Below, one piece after another: positions 45,126 through 56,879 of a stretch of 64,000 bases of DNA. Numbering within the stretch: position 1 is the stretch's first letter; each line of letters starts with the position of its first letter. The notes below the pieces were generated by a model. It ran no database searches. It saw nothing but the letters and a program-made list of their open reading frames with translations, and had not been told where the DNA came from. The translations under genes were made by a program, and so were the position numbers. Location: positions 4,154,001 to 4,218,000 of the forward strand of contig JBANAY010000003.1 in NCBI GenBank assembly GCA_037952775.1. The letters run 5' to 3'. The stretch comes from Clonostachys chloroleuca (lineage: Eukaryota; Ascomycota; Sordariomycetes; Hypocreales; Bionectriaceae).

Positions 45126-47490
45126 TATAGATAGTTTATATTATTTTTTACCTAGTTAACTTATTATTCAAGCTATTCTTACTCTTCCTTATTCTTAGGT
45201 ACTTATTTTAGGATATCTATAAGGGTTCTTAGTTTATCTATAGAACTAGGGATAAATTATTTATATTTCTTTTTCTAATTATTTAGTTTACTAATAATTA
45301 TAGGTATCCTATTATTAGAGTAGGCTTTATCCTATTCCTTTTTATTAGTAGAGATAATTTCTTATTCCTCTGTATTACTACTTTCTTTACTATCTATTAG
45401 GGATAGTATATCTTATTTATAGTATTATCTTATTTCTTCTTCCTACTACTAATACTATTAGAGGTATATCTTAGTAGGGTTTATATTATTATTACTATAT
45501 TTAGCTAGTTCTAGTACTATTGTTTTAGCTTCTAGATAGTTTTTATACTTCTAGTTATAGTATTATTCAATTTAACTATTATATTCAGCTATTACTTAAT
45601 CTTTAAGGTCCTTATTCTTATACTATAATTCAATTTTAGCCTTCTTATAAATCTTATATCTTAGTTCAGTATATAATTCTGCTGATAGTTTACTATAGAT
45701 ATATTCTTCAGGGTATTCTTCTAAGTCTTCCTTAAAGATAGTATATTATTTTATATCCTATTATTAGTATATAAATTATTATATCTATTCTGCAGTATAT
45801 TTATCAGGTATTCTTCTATTAGGGTATAGAAAGAAATTATTCTTAGCTTTCTCTATCTAATATACTCAGTATTAATTATTATAATAGGTTATCTATAATT
45901 CCAGAGGGTAATTATATATCTATATTATCTCTATATAGGTTAGTATTTTATATATACTATTACTGAGCTATATAGTACTAATAGTATTATTTCTAAAAAT
46001 AACTAATTCTTCTAATATATCTGGATATTATTCCTGTATTCTCTCTTAATAATATATATAGAGTTCGCTATATTTAGTTTTAATTTCTATCCTTATCTGC
46101 TAGTATTATTCTTTCTTAGTAGAGTTTTATAGAATAACTCTATTAGTATAGTAGAATATATATTTATATTTAGTAGATAGTTTAAACCCTAGAACTAGTT
46201 CTTCTTATTTAAGCTTTTCCTTAAGCTCTTAGAAGATCTATTAGATTTCTTCTTATTATTTCCTGGTTATACTAAGTTTTATATATTCCTCAGGTTCTAA
46301 TACTTCTTAGAAAATAGGTATATCTCTTAGAGGATACTTAGGAATTATAATAGTTATAGGGGTTTCTTCCTAGTTAATCTTATATATTATTTCTAAAACT
46401 TTAGTATTAGTTTTCCTAATTATTCCTAATTACTTTTTACTATCCTTAGTAGATTTCTAATCTTTCTTCTTATCCTTCTTAGGTTCTGAATATTAGGATA
46501 AAATATATCTAATCTTATTATAATTATAGTATTTATATTTCTCTACAGCTTCTAGCTCTATAGGTCCTATATATATCCCAGAGACTATAGTATACTATTA
46601 TTATAGTTTCCCAGTATTAGTAAAATAGATTATTTACTATTTATAAGTTCGCTATTAGTACTATTAGTTATTAATTCTTATAGCTATAGTTATATACTTA
46701 TAAATACTTACTAGCCTGTCTTCCTTATAGAGTTTATCCTGAACTTCTCTTTTAAATTAGTTAAAGTAGTAAGATATAGTATATTCCTTATTCTATTCAG
46801 TTTTAGCTAGTAGCTAGAGGTAGTAAGTACTAAAGGTCGAATATAATCCTTTCTGAGTAAGTATATTAATTTTATATTCTGCCTTATACTTCTTATCTTA
46901 AATACTAAAAGTTTATTTAAGAACTTCTATAAAGTAATTAAAACTTATTATAATATTAATAGTTTATTAGCTTCCCTATCTACTAAGATATTCCCTTATA
47001 ATAGGTTTAAACTAGTTAAATATAACTCCTTTAAGTTATAAGTAGGTATATATAATCTTCCTTTTACTAGTATTAAGTATAATAGGAAAATAATTAAAAT
47101 ATACTTAGAGTTAAGTTATAAATCCTTAGAGTTTATCTTAGGTTCTATTAAATATCTCAGGTAGTAGTAGCTTAAGCAGTTATCCTAGCTCTCTTCCTTA
47201 AATAGCAGTTATAGCTTATATATAGATATTAGTATTTATAGCAGCTTGCTGTACTATAAGGGCTATTATATTAGCTAATTCCTAATAAGTATCTGTAAGG
47301 TATATATTAAGCTAGTTAACTTAGTCTTATAAGAACTAGATTTCTTCAGTATAGTTATTATTATCCTCGCTACTATTATTACTATCTTTATCTATAGTAT
47401 TATCCTCGATAGTTAGAGCAGGTAGGTTGTTATTAGTAGTAGGAGTATGCTGTTACTGGGCTTAGGGTACTGTAGCGGCTATAATATCTT
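45126..47490 (-). pseudogene. RIP-decayed gag of Ty3-F
   Basis: The reverse complement aligns with intact gag, including the acidic N-terminus near 47340-47490, the zinc knuckle near 46490-46540 with Cys codons turned to Tyr, and the long C-terminal extension. It is dead. Confidence 0.9.
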
Positions 47491-47536
47491 CTCTGTTATT
47501 ATATAGCGATTAAGATAAGGTAATCAGCTAAATAAG

Positions 47537-47546
47537 AGTTATTAAT
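47537..47546 (-). promoter_or_regulatory. Primer-binding site of Ty3-F, decayed
   Basis: AGTTATTAAT here is the complement of ATTAATAACT. It matches the decayed LTR site, so the self-priming complementarity survived RIP on both sides. Confidence 0.55.
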
Positions 47547-47547
47547 A

Positions 47548-47941
47548 TATAACAGTTAAATAACTTATACTGAACGGGGTCTAGGGTAGATCGGGGTTAA
47601 ACTAATTAGAGTATTATTCTGAGTAGTATAATTAGGTTATCTTAGGCTGTATAATATAAGTTACTGTTAATATATAAGTATTATAAAGCTAGTAATAATA
47701 GATATATAGATAATATTACGGTAGAGTTATAACTGTATTAATAACTATCTGAAAGAGTGTTCTATCTAGTAAAATAAATATATATATATACTAGGGGCTT
47801 ATAATAGCTTACTAGTAATCCAGAGTAAGTTTGGCTGAGGATTGTTCAGGCTTACTAATAATCCGGAGTAATCTATCTCTTATTAGTAAGAAAAGTAGGG
47901 TATACTATATAATACGGTAGGTATATGCTTTGTTCGTAATA
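47548..47941 (-). repeat. 5' LTR of Ty3-F
   Basis: This 394-bp LTR keeps an almost undecayed terminus CTTTGTTCGTAATA at its right edge, which fixes the element start as TGTTACGAACAAAG on the minus strand. Confidence 0.92.
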
Positions 47942-47946
47942 TTACT

Positions 47947-49935
47947 ATATATTAGAATTAGATATTAGAAGAACTACTCTCAGATTTATTATTATTATTA
48001 GATCTATTAGTACTTCTATAGATAGTACTATTATTATTATCAGGCTTTATAAACTAATAATAAATAGTATAGTACTTTAAAAGAAGTTTAATCTCTTTAA
48101 AGATAGTATTCTTAAAAATATAGCTAGAACTAGATTCTAATCTATATTACTAATAGATAGTTAAATTATTAAAAGTACTATCTATAATAAGATTATAAAC
48201 TATTTTCTAGATAGTACTAGTATATATAATTAGAAGATATACTTTAGTATACTTATAAGAAGATTTTCTAGTAGGTTTACTAAGCTTAGTAAGAGCTTTA
48301 TAAGTAGTAACTAAATTATATATAAAAAGTATTAGAACTTTAGATATAATAATATAAATATTACTACTCTTATTATAATATATATATTATATTCTATTAC
48401 TATTATAATTAAAGTAATAACTATTACTTTTCCCTAAAGTAAGTAATTTAATATATATTATATATTTATTAGAATATTTATTACTAATAAATATATTAGC
48501 TAAGGAAGTAAAAAAAAAAAAAAAAAGACTACTAATACTTATACCTAGTTAAAGTACTTCTTAACTATATAATATTCCTATCTCTTAAGCTTCCTAAACT
48601 CCTTCTATATCCTTCTAATCTTAGCTTACTACTAGGCTAGTATATTTAATATTCTTTAGATTACTCTATAAACCTATTAGTAAGAGTTTCTAAAACTAAG
48701 TATCTAAGTATATATAATTAATAGCTATTTCCCTAATTATACTATAGTAGAATAATATTATAGGCTTAGAGGAGGAGCTCTAAGGAGTAAATAAAAAAAG
48801 GGAAGAGGAAGATATTATATCTCTATATTTAGTTAGCTCTAAAATATATAAGAAGGGAGTAATTACTTATAGAGAAGAAAATAATAAGTTAAAAGTTTAA
48901 TTATATACTACTAAGATTAGCTATAAAACTATATCCTAGAGTATATATATCTCTATATATAAAAAGAGGATTAGGATATAATTATCCTATAAAATAATTA
49001 GTTATAAAACTCTAATTAAAAGTAGTAAGAATTATTATAGAGAGTATATATATAATACTAGAGTAGCTATATAGAAAAAGAAAAGAGAGATATTATAATA
49101 GTATAGAATAGGGTTTAATATAGATAGAGTATATATCTATAATTATTTATTACTAGGGGTAATTATATTAATAAGCAGAGAAACCTAATAATAAAATATA
49201 TATATATCCAGACTAATATATATAGTATATCTTTTTAATAAAGATATAAAGAATTAGAATTATATATATTTATTTCTTATATTTATAGAGATTATAAAGG
49301 GTCTATAATTATAAGAGCTATTTATATAGAATAAGAAAATAAAAAACTATCTATATTAGTATATTAAATACTACTAACTAGCAGTTACTAGCTGGAAGCT
49401 AGAAGTAGAATAGTTTGCTTAATTAGAATTACTCTAGAACTATATTTATAACTAGTTTACTTTTATAGCTAGAATAGTATCTTAATTAATTACTTTTAAT
49501 CTATCTACTCTATAGAATATACTTTAGAAAAGCCTTCTAATAAAATTAGAAATTAATTAATATTTTAAATTATTTTAAATATTAATTATAATAAATTTTT
49601 ATATTATATTTATATTAAAAATATAATTTAATTTTATTATTAAAATATATAATAACTTTATACTTATTATAAATAAAAACTTAATATTTTTTATAAACTA
49701 TAACTTAATTTTATATTATAATTTTTTATATAAATAATATAAGTTTATTTAAAAAAACTTTTTTTATAAATAATAATATTATTTATTATTTATATATAAT
49801 AACTCTTTAATTTTAAAATCTAAATTTTAAATAAAAAAATAGCTATTAACTTTAAAGAAAAGTTAAATTAATCTTGTTATTAATAAACGTATTTTAATAA
49901 AGTTTACTTTAAATAGTATCTACTTTTATCTATTC
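47947..49935. other. AT-rich decayed sequence, unidentified
   Basis: No coding frame is recognised in these 2 kb. A 45-bp sequence at about 47950-47996 repeats the sequence left of Ty3-F (about 39543-39590), so Ty3-F inserted at the border of a direct repeat. There is an A17 run at 48510-48526. About 48770-49520 may be a decayed transposase, but no motif is secure. 49580-49910 is almost pure A/T with runs of A and T. Confidence 0.5.
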
Positions 49936-50073
49936 CTACTAAGGAGTAGAGTAGAATTGCCGCTAGATAGAGGCTAGGGTAGGGGCAGCAATTTGCCCTA
50001 TTACCTCGGCAAGATACACTGCCCCAGCACATGCAAGTCCGACCTTAGTAATTACGTTGTATTTCCACTGCGC

Positions 50074-51204
50074 ATGTCACGTAAATGTAAAGTGACACTC
50101 CTTGTTTCCGCAACTATGAGCGAAGTTGGCGGTAGATTGTTGCAAATGAAACCGACTATTGAAGCAAACGGCTTTGTCGCACGGTATGAGGCCCTCGCGT
50201 CTGGGTTCTACGGTACTGGCTCAATAGCATGCTGGTATCTCTTGGCCATATCGTGGGTGCTCTCCTGGTCTTACAAGGCCTCGCATCGCTACCGGGTCGT
50301 CTATGAACTCATAGCGGTGGTGGCCTACGCTGTAATTGCTGGCGGTCATCTCCTCTTTCAGACCATTCACTTTCCATCACCCAAGACCCAGTATCTCTCC
50401 AACAATCTAGCCAACATTTTGTTCCCAAATGTTAAGGGTCCCGTTTCAGCAGAAATCGGCTCCCCGGTTTATCTTCCAGATAACTCGACAGACCGACAGA
50501 AACTATTTCCTCAGGTTGCCTCCATCAACGCAGCACTGCGTATCGTGGACAGTTATACTCATCAATGTATAATTGCCCTGATCTTCGTACTCATCGCTCA
50601 ATACAGTTCTGCCAAGCAAGGTGCCAAGAAGGCATCATTACGCAACCGCCCTGCCATTGTCGTTCTTTGTGCCAGTCTGGTATGGACCTGGACCGTGGAG
50701 CTAGTTCTCTACGTGAAACTCTGTACTTTTGGCCGATACGGCTTACTGCCCTTTTTATACTCGTTGATCCACTATAGTATCTTCCCCATTTATATCGGTC
50801 TGGCCTTTCCAGCTTTAGTATTAACGGTGGTGCCTACTATGTCGGGGATAATGTGTCTTATACAAGCCGCCAGGTACTCATCCCCGTGGATGTATTTCGA
50901 AGAGCTGCGCTCAAATGCCATTAGGCAATACAGGATAGCGAGAGGGGAGGGGCGGGACACTATGCTTCGGCTAGCCTGCGATATGTTCGGATACGTCTTT
51001 ATGTGGGCATTTCTCTACACCTTCATGGGAGCATTGCTCTACGTGGTGTACCTCATCTTTCCTACCCGGCTCCTGTTTCCGGACGTTGGCGTGTCGATAA
51101 CAAGGCTGGACCAGGCTACCGCTCTCGTCGCAGGCGTATTCTTACTGTCGATGAATATCCGCGGAATATTGATTGCGAAAGTGAGGGCTTCCAGTCAGAA
51201 ATAA
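50074..51204 (+). CDS. Hypothetical fungal multi-pass membrane protein, 376 aa
   Basis: This is the only intact ordinary gene in the window. The frame is open from 49993, but the first ATG is 50074; a second at 50116 gives 362 aa and is an equally good start. From 50116 the sequence has about seven or eight hydrophobic segments: roughly residues 36-52, 61-81, 148-162, 178-201, two within 207-247, 290-315 and 338-356. A hydrophilic, possibly lumenal or extracellular loop (about 85-145) includes an Asn-Ser-Thr glycosylation site. The C-terminus is short and basic. No intron is needed. Base composition is normal with CpG present, unlike its RIPed surroundings. I do not recognise the family; a fungus-specific integral membrane protein is as far as the sequence allows. 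Confidence 0.75.
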   Translation: MSRKCKVTLLVSATMSEVGGRLLQMKPTIEANGFVARYEALASGFYGTGSIACWYLLAISWVLSWSYKASHRYRVVYELIAVVAYAVIAGGHLLFQTIHFPSPKTQYLSNNLANILFPNVKGPVSAEIGSPVYLPDNSTDRQKLFPQVASINAALRIVDSYTHQCIIALIFVLIAQYSSAKQGAKKASLRNRPAIVVLCASLVWTWTVELVLYVKLCTFGRYGLLPFLYSLIHYSIFPIYIGLAFPALVLTVVPTMSGIMCLIQAARYSSPWMYFEELRSNAIRQYRIARGEGRDTMLRLACDMFGYVFMWAFLYTFMGALLYVVYLIFPTRLLFPDVGVSITRLDQATALVAGVFLLSMNIRGILIAKVRASSQK

Positions 51205-52367
51205 TTTATTCTATCGTTTTGCTAGGGGAGCAGCATTCTTTCATATATAACCTAGAGTCGTTCTTCTTGGTTATATTCTGGATATATATCTACTACAACG
51301 GACCAGATCAGAGCAGGGTGGTCTAAGAATTCGATAAATGGAATACTATAAAGATGAAGGAGTTAGTAAAGCTGAAACTGGGTACTATAGCTAAAGAGGT
51401 GATTTTTATAGAGATAATTGCGGATAATTTTACTGCTTACTATGCGCCTATGGTCCTACTATTAAGCAAGCTTTGGAAGACTGTCTTCCCTTAGGGCTAG
51501 CCCTGGGAATGGGAAGATGAGAGACTCTACTCTTAATTTAGAGAGATTCTCCGCAGTACGTAGGAAGACTTTAAATAATTTACTTTAGCAGTAGGAATAA
51601 AATATTTCAAAATATATACAGTAGAGTAGGGATAATCACGGTTATATTATTCGTATATCACCATCAATAAGATAGATTAAGTCGTTACAGAAGACGGAAT
51701 CTGTAGAATGGGGCGGTAGCCCCTCGGCTGGTCGATAGAATACCTGTACCTTGTGTTCCTTGAATCAACCTCTTACAGGCAGGAAATACAAACGATTCCA
51801 ATATGACCGACAACGGTGGCTTCGTGAACGTTCCTACTGATGAAGAACATAAGCGTATGGATGGAGCAGCGCGCGGGGAGAAGCGCGAAACAGCGAGAAA
51901 GGAGCTTAAAGCACGCGAGCAACTAAAGATGCTACGATGCGCTCGAAGAAGGCATAGCGCGTGCTTAGGAAGGTAACGCGAAGAACTTGGGTGATAAGCA
52001 GCGGCGCTTTCGCAAAATTAAAGACGATCGATGAATTTTGAAAGTGTACAGATAAAGGCAGTCCAAAGTAATTTTCAAGGGATCTTTTAATCCTTCATTT
52101 CCATGCTGTGATTAGCTAGCGCGCCTCTATACAGATGCCCATATAGATGCAAAAGGGGATCCATAAGCATGCTCGGTCCGACTACTAATCCGGCTGTTTA
52201 TTGTAGACCAATTATATATAGCCTATATATCTAAAATATTAAGATATTTATTACTTATTTTATTATAAAGAAAGTATATTATAATAGTTATATTTAATAT
52301 ATATTGGAAGGCTTTTCCAAAGCGTACGTTATAGAGTAGATAGGTTGAAAAGTGATTGATTGAGTTA
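51205..52367. other. Non-repetitive, RIP-free flank, then AT-rich border
   Basis: 51205-52200 has normal composition and is the 3' flank of the membrane-protein gene. It holds one small possible frame (51803-51976). 52200-52367 is AT-rich and leads to the copia-C LTR. No RNA gene was recognised. Confidence 0.5.
51803..51976 (+). CDS. Possible small basic protein, 57 aa
   Basis: An ATG at 51803 opens a 57-codon frame ending at TAA 51974-51976. The product is rich in Arg, Lys, Glu and Ala and probably helical. It starts with an Asp-Asn-Gly-Gly-Phe-Val segment. It lies in RIP-free sequence, and its last codons abut a GGTAACG that could be an intron donor. No family is recognised, and it may be chance. 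Confidence 0.25.
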   Translation: MTDNGGFVNVPTDEEHKRMDGAARGEKRETARKELKAREQLKMLRCARRRHSACLGR

Positions 52368-52584
52368 TATTGGAACTGAGGCTTTATGTAATTCGATATG
52401 ATTAGTTATAATCGAGGGCGGTTTACTCTAAATATACCTCCTTTCCTAGATTAGAAGAGTATTAGGCTTAAAGGAGAGATATATACTAAATTATATAATT
52501 ATTCCTACTGGAAGTACTAGAATAGTATAACTTAAATAAATATAATAATATAATTTCTACCTATCTAATATATAAGATTAAATA
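52368..52584 (+). repeat. 5' LTR of copia-E
   Basis: This 217-bp LTR runs from TATTGGAACT (decayed TGTTGGAACC) to AGATTAAATA (decayed AGATCCAACA). The first 70 bp are little mutated. It is the reverse complement of the copia-C LTRs. Confidence 0.88.
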
Positions 52585-55500
52585 ATTAAGAGTTTTAGAG
52601 CTATACTTTATAAAGGTAATTATAATTATAAAGATAAGTATTAAACTAGTAATATTAAGTATATTTAACTTAATTAAATAGTAAATAGATATTATAAAAG
52701 TATTTAATATATTTACTATCTTAAAAGAACTAGATAACTAGAATACCTTTAAATAGATAGCTATAATAAATATAGCTAGTAAAAGGGTCCTATACTTTAT
52801 ATAACTTAAAGAAGTAAGTAAATTTTATACTTATTAGTTTAAGGAGCTAGTAATCCTAGAATATTTATAATATAAAGTAAAAGTCCTAGTTATAGATATA
52901 AATAGAATATTAAGCTTTATTTAGGGAGAATAATCTATATACTTATATATTAAGCTTTTTAATAAAAATAAGAAAGTCTATAAGATTAAATAAACCTTCT
53001 ATTAAACTCTGGTTACTTAATTTAATAAAGAGGCTGATAGAATATATAATATATTTAAATAGATAACTAAATATATAGCCCCTTATTATACTAAAACTTA
53101 TATTCTAGTAATTATTTATATAGAAGAGAAAGATAATATTTATCTCTTCTTTAAGAATTTAAAAGATATATATAGTATAAATAAGGCTAATAGGAGAAAA
53201 TATATATAAGAAGTATATTCTAACTCTTTAAATTAGACTAGAAAGCCTAAAATAGATTAATAAGCCTAGATTAATAATTAGGAGAAGGTAATAAGAATAG
53301 CTAGGCTTAGAAAGGTTCCTAATATACTAAGCTCTCCTAAATAGTTTAATAATCTAGAGGAGTACTTAGATTTAAGGTTTAAATTACTCTTATAAATAGT
53401 AAAAAGCTAGAACTAATCTAAGATAGATAATAGTATATATAAGCTATTAGTATTTATTAAATCCTTTAGAGATAAGCTTAGAACTTTTAAAAGAGGTTTA
53501 AATAAGGAGTTAAAACCTTATATTATTAAAGGAAACTTTAGTTTAATCTTTTAAGGAGAAAATCTACTAGATAAGAAGTAAAAATAAGAAATAGAGAAAG
53601 AAATAACTAAATATAAAAATAAATAGTAAAAGAAAGCTAGGAATAATAAACCTAATTATATCCTTTATAGGAATAAATATAAGGATACTAATATAAAGAA
53701 CTACTAGCTGCTATTCTCTGAAAACCTACTACCCTATCTTAATAAAGGGAAACTATAGTCTAATAAGTAGAAGAAATACTTAGAAGAGATCTCTAAAGCT
53801 TAGAGGCTTTATAATAAGCTTATTTAAATAAAAAGAGAGTAGTATTAATAATTAGCTAATTAAAATTATATATTAAGCTATATAGTTATCTTTCTTATTA
53901 AGAATAATAGCTATTTATTATAATATTTAGCTCTTCTTAATTTAGGAACTATATTATATTTATTTAATAATATAATAAGATTTAGGAATTTTAAATAGGT
54001 TATTAAAAGTAAGAAGGTTTTTATAGATTCTATAAGCCTCCTAATATTAAGATATAGTAAAGTAACTCTATAAGTATAAAATAAATAAAATAAACTATAT
54101 TACTTTTATCTTAACTAAGTAGCCTACTATCTATAAATAGGGGCTAATTTAGTATTACTTCTAAAATTATAATAATAAGAATATTAATAGGACTAAAAGA
54201 ATAATAAGGATTTAATTAAATATAATAGCAGATTAATACTTTATAAACTAGATAATTACTATAACTAGTATATTATTAAATATAATATAGAAATACTAAA
54301 ATAAACTATACTTATCCTGTTCTAATATAGATTTATAACTTAGAGAAAGGAACTAAATAGGGATAATTTAATTTATTAGTACTAGTATTTTAGATATTTA
54401 GAGCTAAGATTATTTAAATACTTAGTAATCTTAATAAATAGGGTATAAATAATAGGCCTAATAACTGTTAAATATAATATATATAGCTTAGTAAAGATAA
54501 AATACTAAGAGAGCTATAAACTAAGAGAAAAAAGCTTAAATCTAGAAGAGTATTTATTAATTAACTTTTATAACTTCTAAGAAGGAATTAGAGGCTATAA
54601 CTTATATATAATTATAATAGATAGGAATTCTAACTTTATCTGGAATTATTATTTTAAAAACTAGAAGGAGTAAAGTATTCTTTAAATATTAATATATCTA
54701 ATTCAGATATTTAAAACTAGATATAAAATAACTATTAGATACTTAGAAACAGATAATAAGCTTTAAAAGAGCTCTCTTATTTATATTTTCCTATATAATA
54801 AAGTAATTAATATAGAAGAATATACCTCTTATACTTAATAGCAGAATAGCTCGGGTAAGTATTCTGGGGGGTAGTAAAAGAGAAAGTAAAGCTATTAGTA
54901 ATTAATAGTAACTTATCTAAGCAGCTATAGCCCGAACTAGTAAGAATAGCTATATATTTACTAAATAGAACTCTGAAGGTAAAGCTTAGATAGAAAATAT
55001 TATATTAGAGCTTCTTTTTAATAATACTAACTATAAATCTAGAGGTTAAAACTTAACTAAAAGTTTCTTACTTAAAAATAATTAGCTATAAAGTATTTAT
55101 AATAAATAAAATAGCTTAATTAAAAATATAATAACTTAGATTATAGCTAGATCTAAAAGCCTGGATAAGCTATCTAATTAGATATAATTTTTAAAATATC
55201 TTCTGAATTTAGAACCTAATTACTAATAGTATCTATATTATTAGGAATATAATCTTTAATAAAAAAGAATTATTTAATCTAAATAAAGCTTAAATATATA
55301 AAACTATTAGGGAGTAAACTCTAGAGAAAATATAAAAGAGACTCTAGTTAATACTTTAATCTAAATAGATTAATTAAATAATAGAGCTAATTTAATAAGA
55401 AGATAAGCTTAAGATAGAAGAAATAAACCTTAAATAACTAATTAATAATCTAGAGACTAGTATTAAAGTATAGGAAAAAGAAGGGTATATAGAAGATAAT

Positions 55501-56398
55501 AAATATCTAATATATTACTTTATACCTCTCCTAATACTACCTAAGAGCCTAATAATAAGCCTTCTAATATATTTAATTAAATCAGGAGGTTTATTATAAA
55601 CTCTTAAACCCTTTAGTAAACTATTAATTACTCTTAACTAAGCTTTTTATACTGGTTTACTAACTATTCTCTTAGTAAAAAGCTAAAATAGAGTCTAAAC
55701 TAAAGCTATATATATTAAATATATATATAAATAACTAAAACTAAAGATTAAAGCTTAAACTAAATAAATATCTTTTAAATCTAAACCTTAAGGTTAGATA
55801 TATTATTAGAGCTAGCTATTAGCTGCTCCTAATATACCTAGAGACCTTTAAGGCTATAAGTTTAAGAGAGAATTTAAATAAGCTGAAATTAATTATTTAG
55901 AGAGCTATAAGTAAATAAAAACTTAGATTAAGATTTTAAAGTTTAATTTAAGGATCTAAGACTTATAAATCTTAGACTATATATAGAGATATACTTATAA
56001 GTTTAATAAGTATAGTTATCTTTAAAAGTTTAAAGCTAGGCTTATTACTTAAGGAGATTAGTAGTAGAAGGTTACTACTAAAGAAATCTATACTATAATA
56101 TTAATAAGTAAGTTATTTAGAATACTCCTAGTAATAGCTATAAGATTTAATTTTAAAATACTATAATATAATATAGTAAATATATTTATAAATACTAATC
56201 TGCTAGATAATATATTTATATAAATACTATCTAGTTATAGGAAGTATAATAAGGAGTTAAGTATCTTATTACTTAAGAAAGTACTCTATAGCTTATAAAT
56301 TATATCTCTTTTATAGTAAATAGAGCTTAGTTTAATACTATAAAGCCTAGACTTTATACTAATTCCCTATAAACTATATTACTATACTAAATATAAAG
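52368..56398 (+). mobile_element. RIP-decayed copia-C copy, 5' part (copia-E)
   Basis: This is the plus-strand copy of the family at 11668-18595. A 5' LTR (52368-52584) is followed by gag (about 52620-53850), protease (Asp-Ser-Gly-Thr decayed to Asn-Leu-Gly-Thr near 53940-53951), integrase, and RT up to about 56398. There it is cut just upstream of the catalytic Tyr-Val-Asp-Asp region by the next element. All frames are broken by RIP stops. The 3' part is not in the window. Confidence 0.85.
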
Positions 56399-56879
56399 TT
56401 GTTACAGCGAAATTGCCTATATTTTTACTGGATTCAGCTACTATTCTTTATAGTAAATTTACTTAAAATCTCTTACTGCTTTAAGCTGTATACTGTTAAT
56501 AGACCCCTGCCAGAACCTCGATAAGTACTACTATAGTACTGCTCCCTAGTTCTACTATAGCAGTTAAGTAAGCTGTTTACTCAGTTACTAAGAAGTTAGT
56601 TCCTGAGCTTTTAGTTAAAATACTAAAATAGACTATTTTATATTATAATTAGTACTTAGTAGCCTATTTTATAAGTCTATAAATACTATACCTACTCGCT
56701 ACTATATTTATTTTCCCCTATTCTTTTTTCCTTCTTATCCTTACTTCTCTATTTCTAACTAACCCCTTATCTCCCCTATAACCCTTTACTTTCCCTTATT
56801 TTATAAATTATTCCTGTTTCTTATATCTGTATTTTTACCTATATAGACTATAGTTAGATTATAGTATAGCTCCTACTGT

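Larger units (their letters stand above)
39591..47941 (-). mobile_element. RIP-decayed Ty3 chromovirus on the minus strand (Ty3-F), TSD TTACT
   Basis: This full-length copy of the chromovirus family lies in reverse orientation, flanked by the 5-bp duplication TTACT (39586-39590 and 47942-47946). LTRs are 39591-39984 and 47548-47941 (394 bp each). On the minus strand: gag about 45130-47490, pol about 41597-45120 plus 40640-40731, antisense gene (reading plus) at about 39990-40640. A solo LTR splits the chromodomain codons. Removing it leaves an element of about 7.48 kb. The 3' module matches that of Ty3-A, not Ty3-H. Confidence 0.92.

Noticed and set aside
48770..49520. Possible Tc1/mariner or pogo transposase remnant
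   Set aside because: A few Lys/Arg-rich stretches suggested it, but no catalytic motif or terminal inverted repeat could be shown.
1..49900. Centromere
   Set aside because: RIPed retroelement clusters resemble some fungal centromeres, but nothing in the sequence distinguishes a centromere from any other AT-rich repeat block; CENP-A mapping would be decisive.
51003..51326. 107-aa frame overlapping the membrane-protein gene
   Set aside because: It shares most of its length with the end of the intact gene in another frame and has no independent support.
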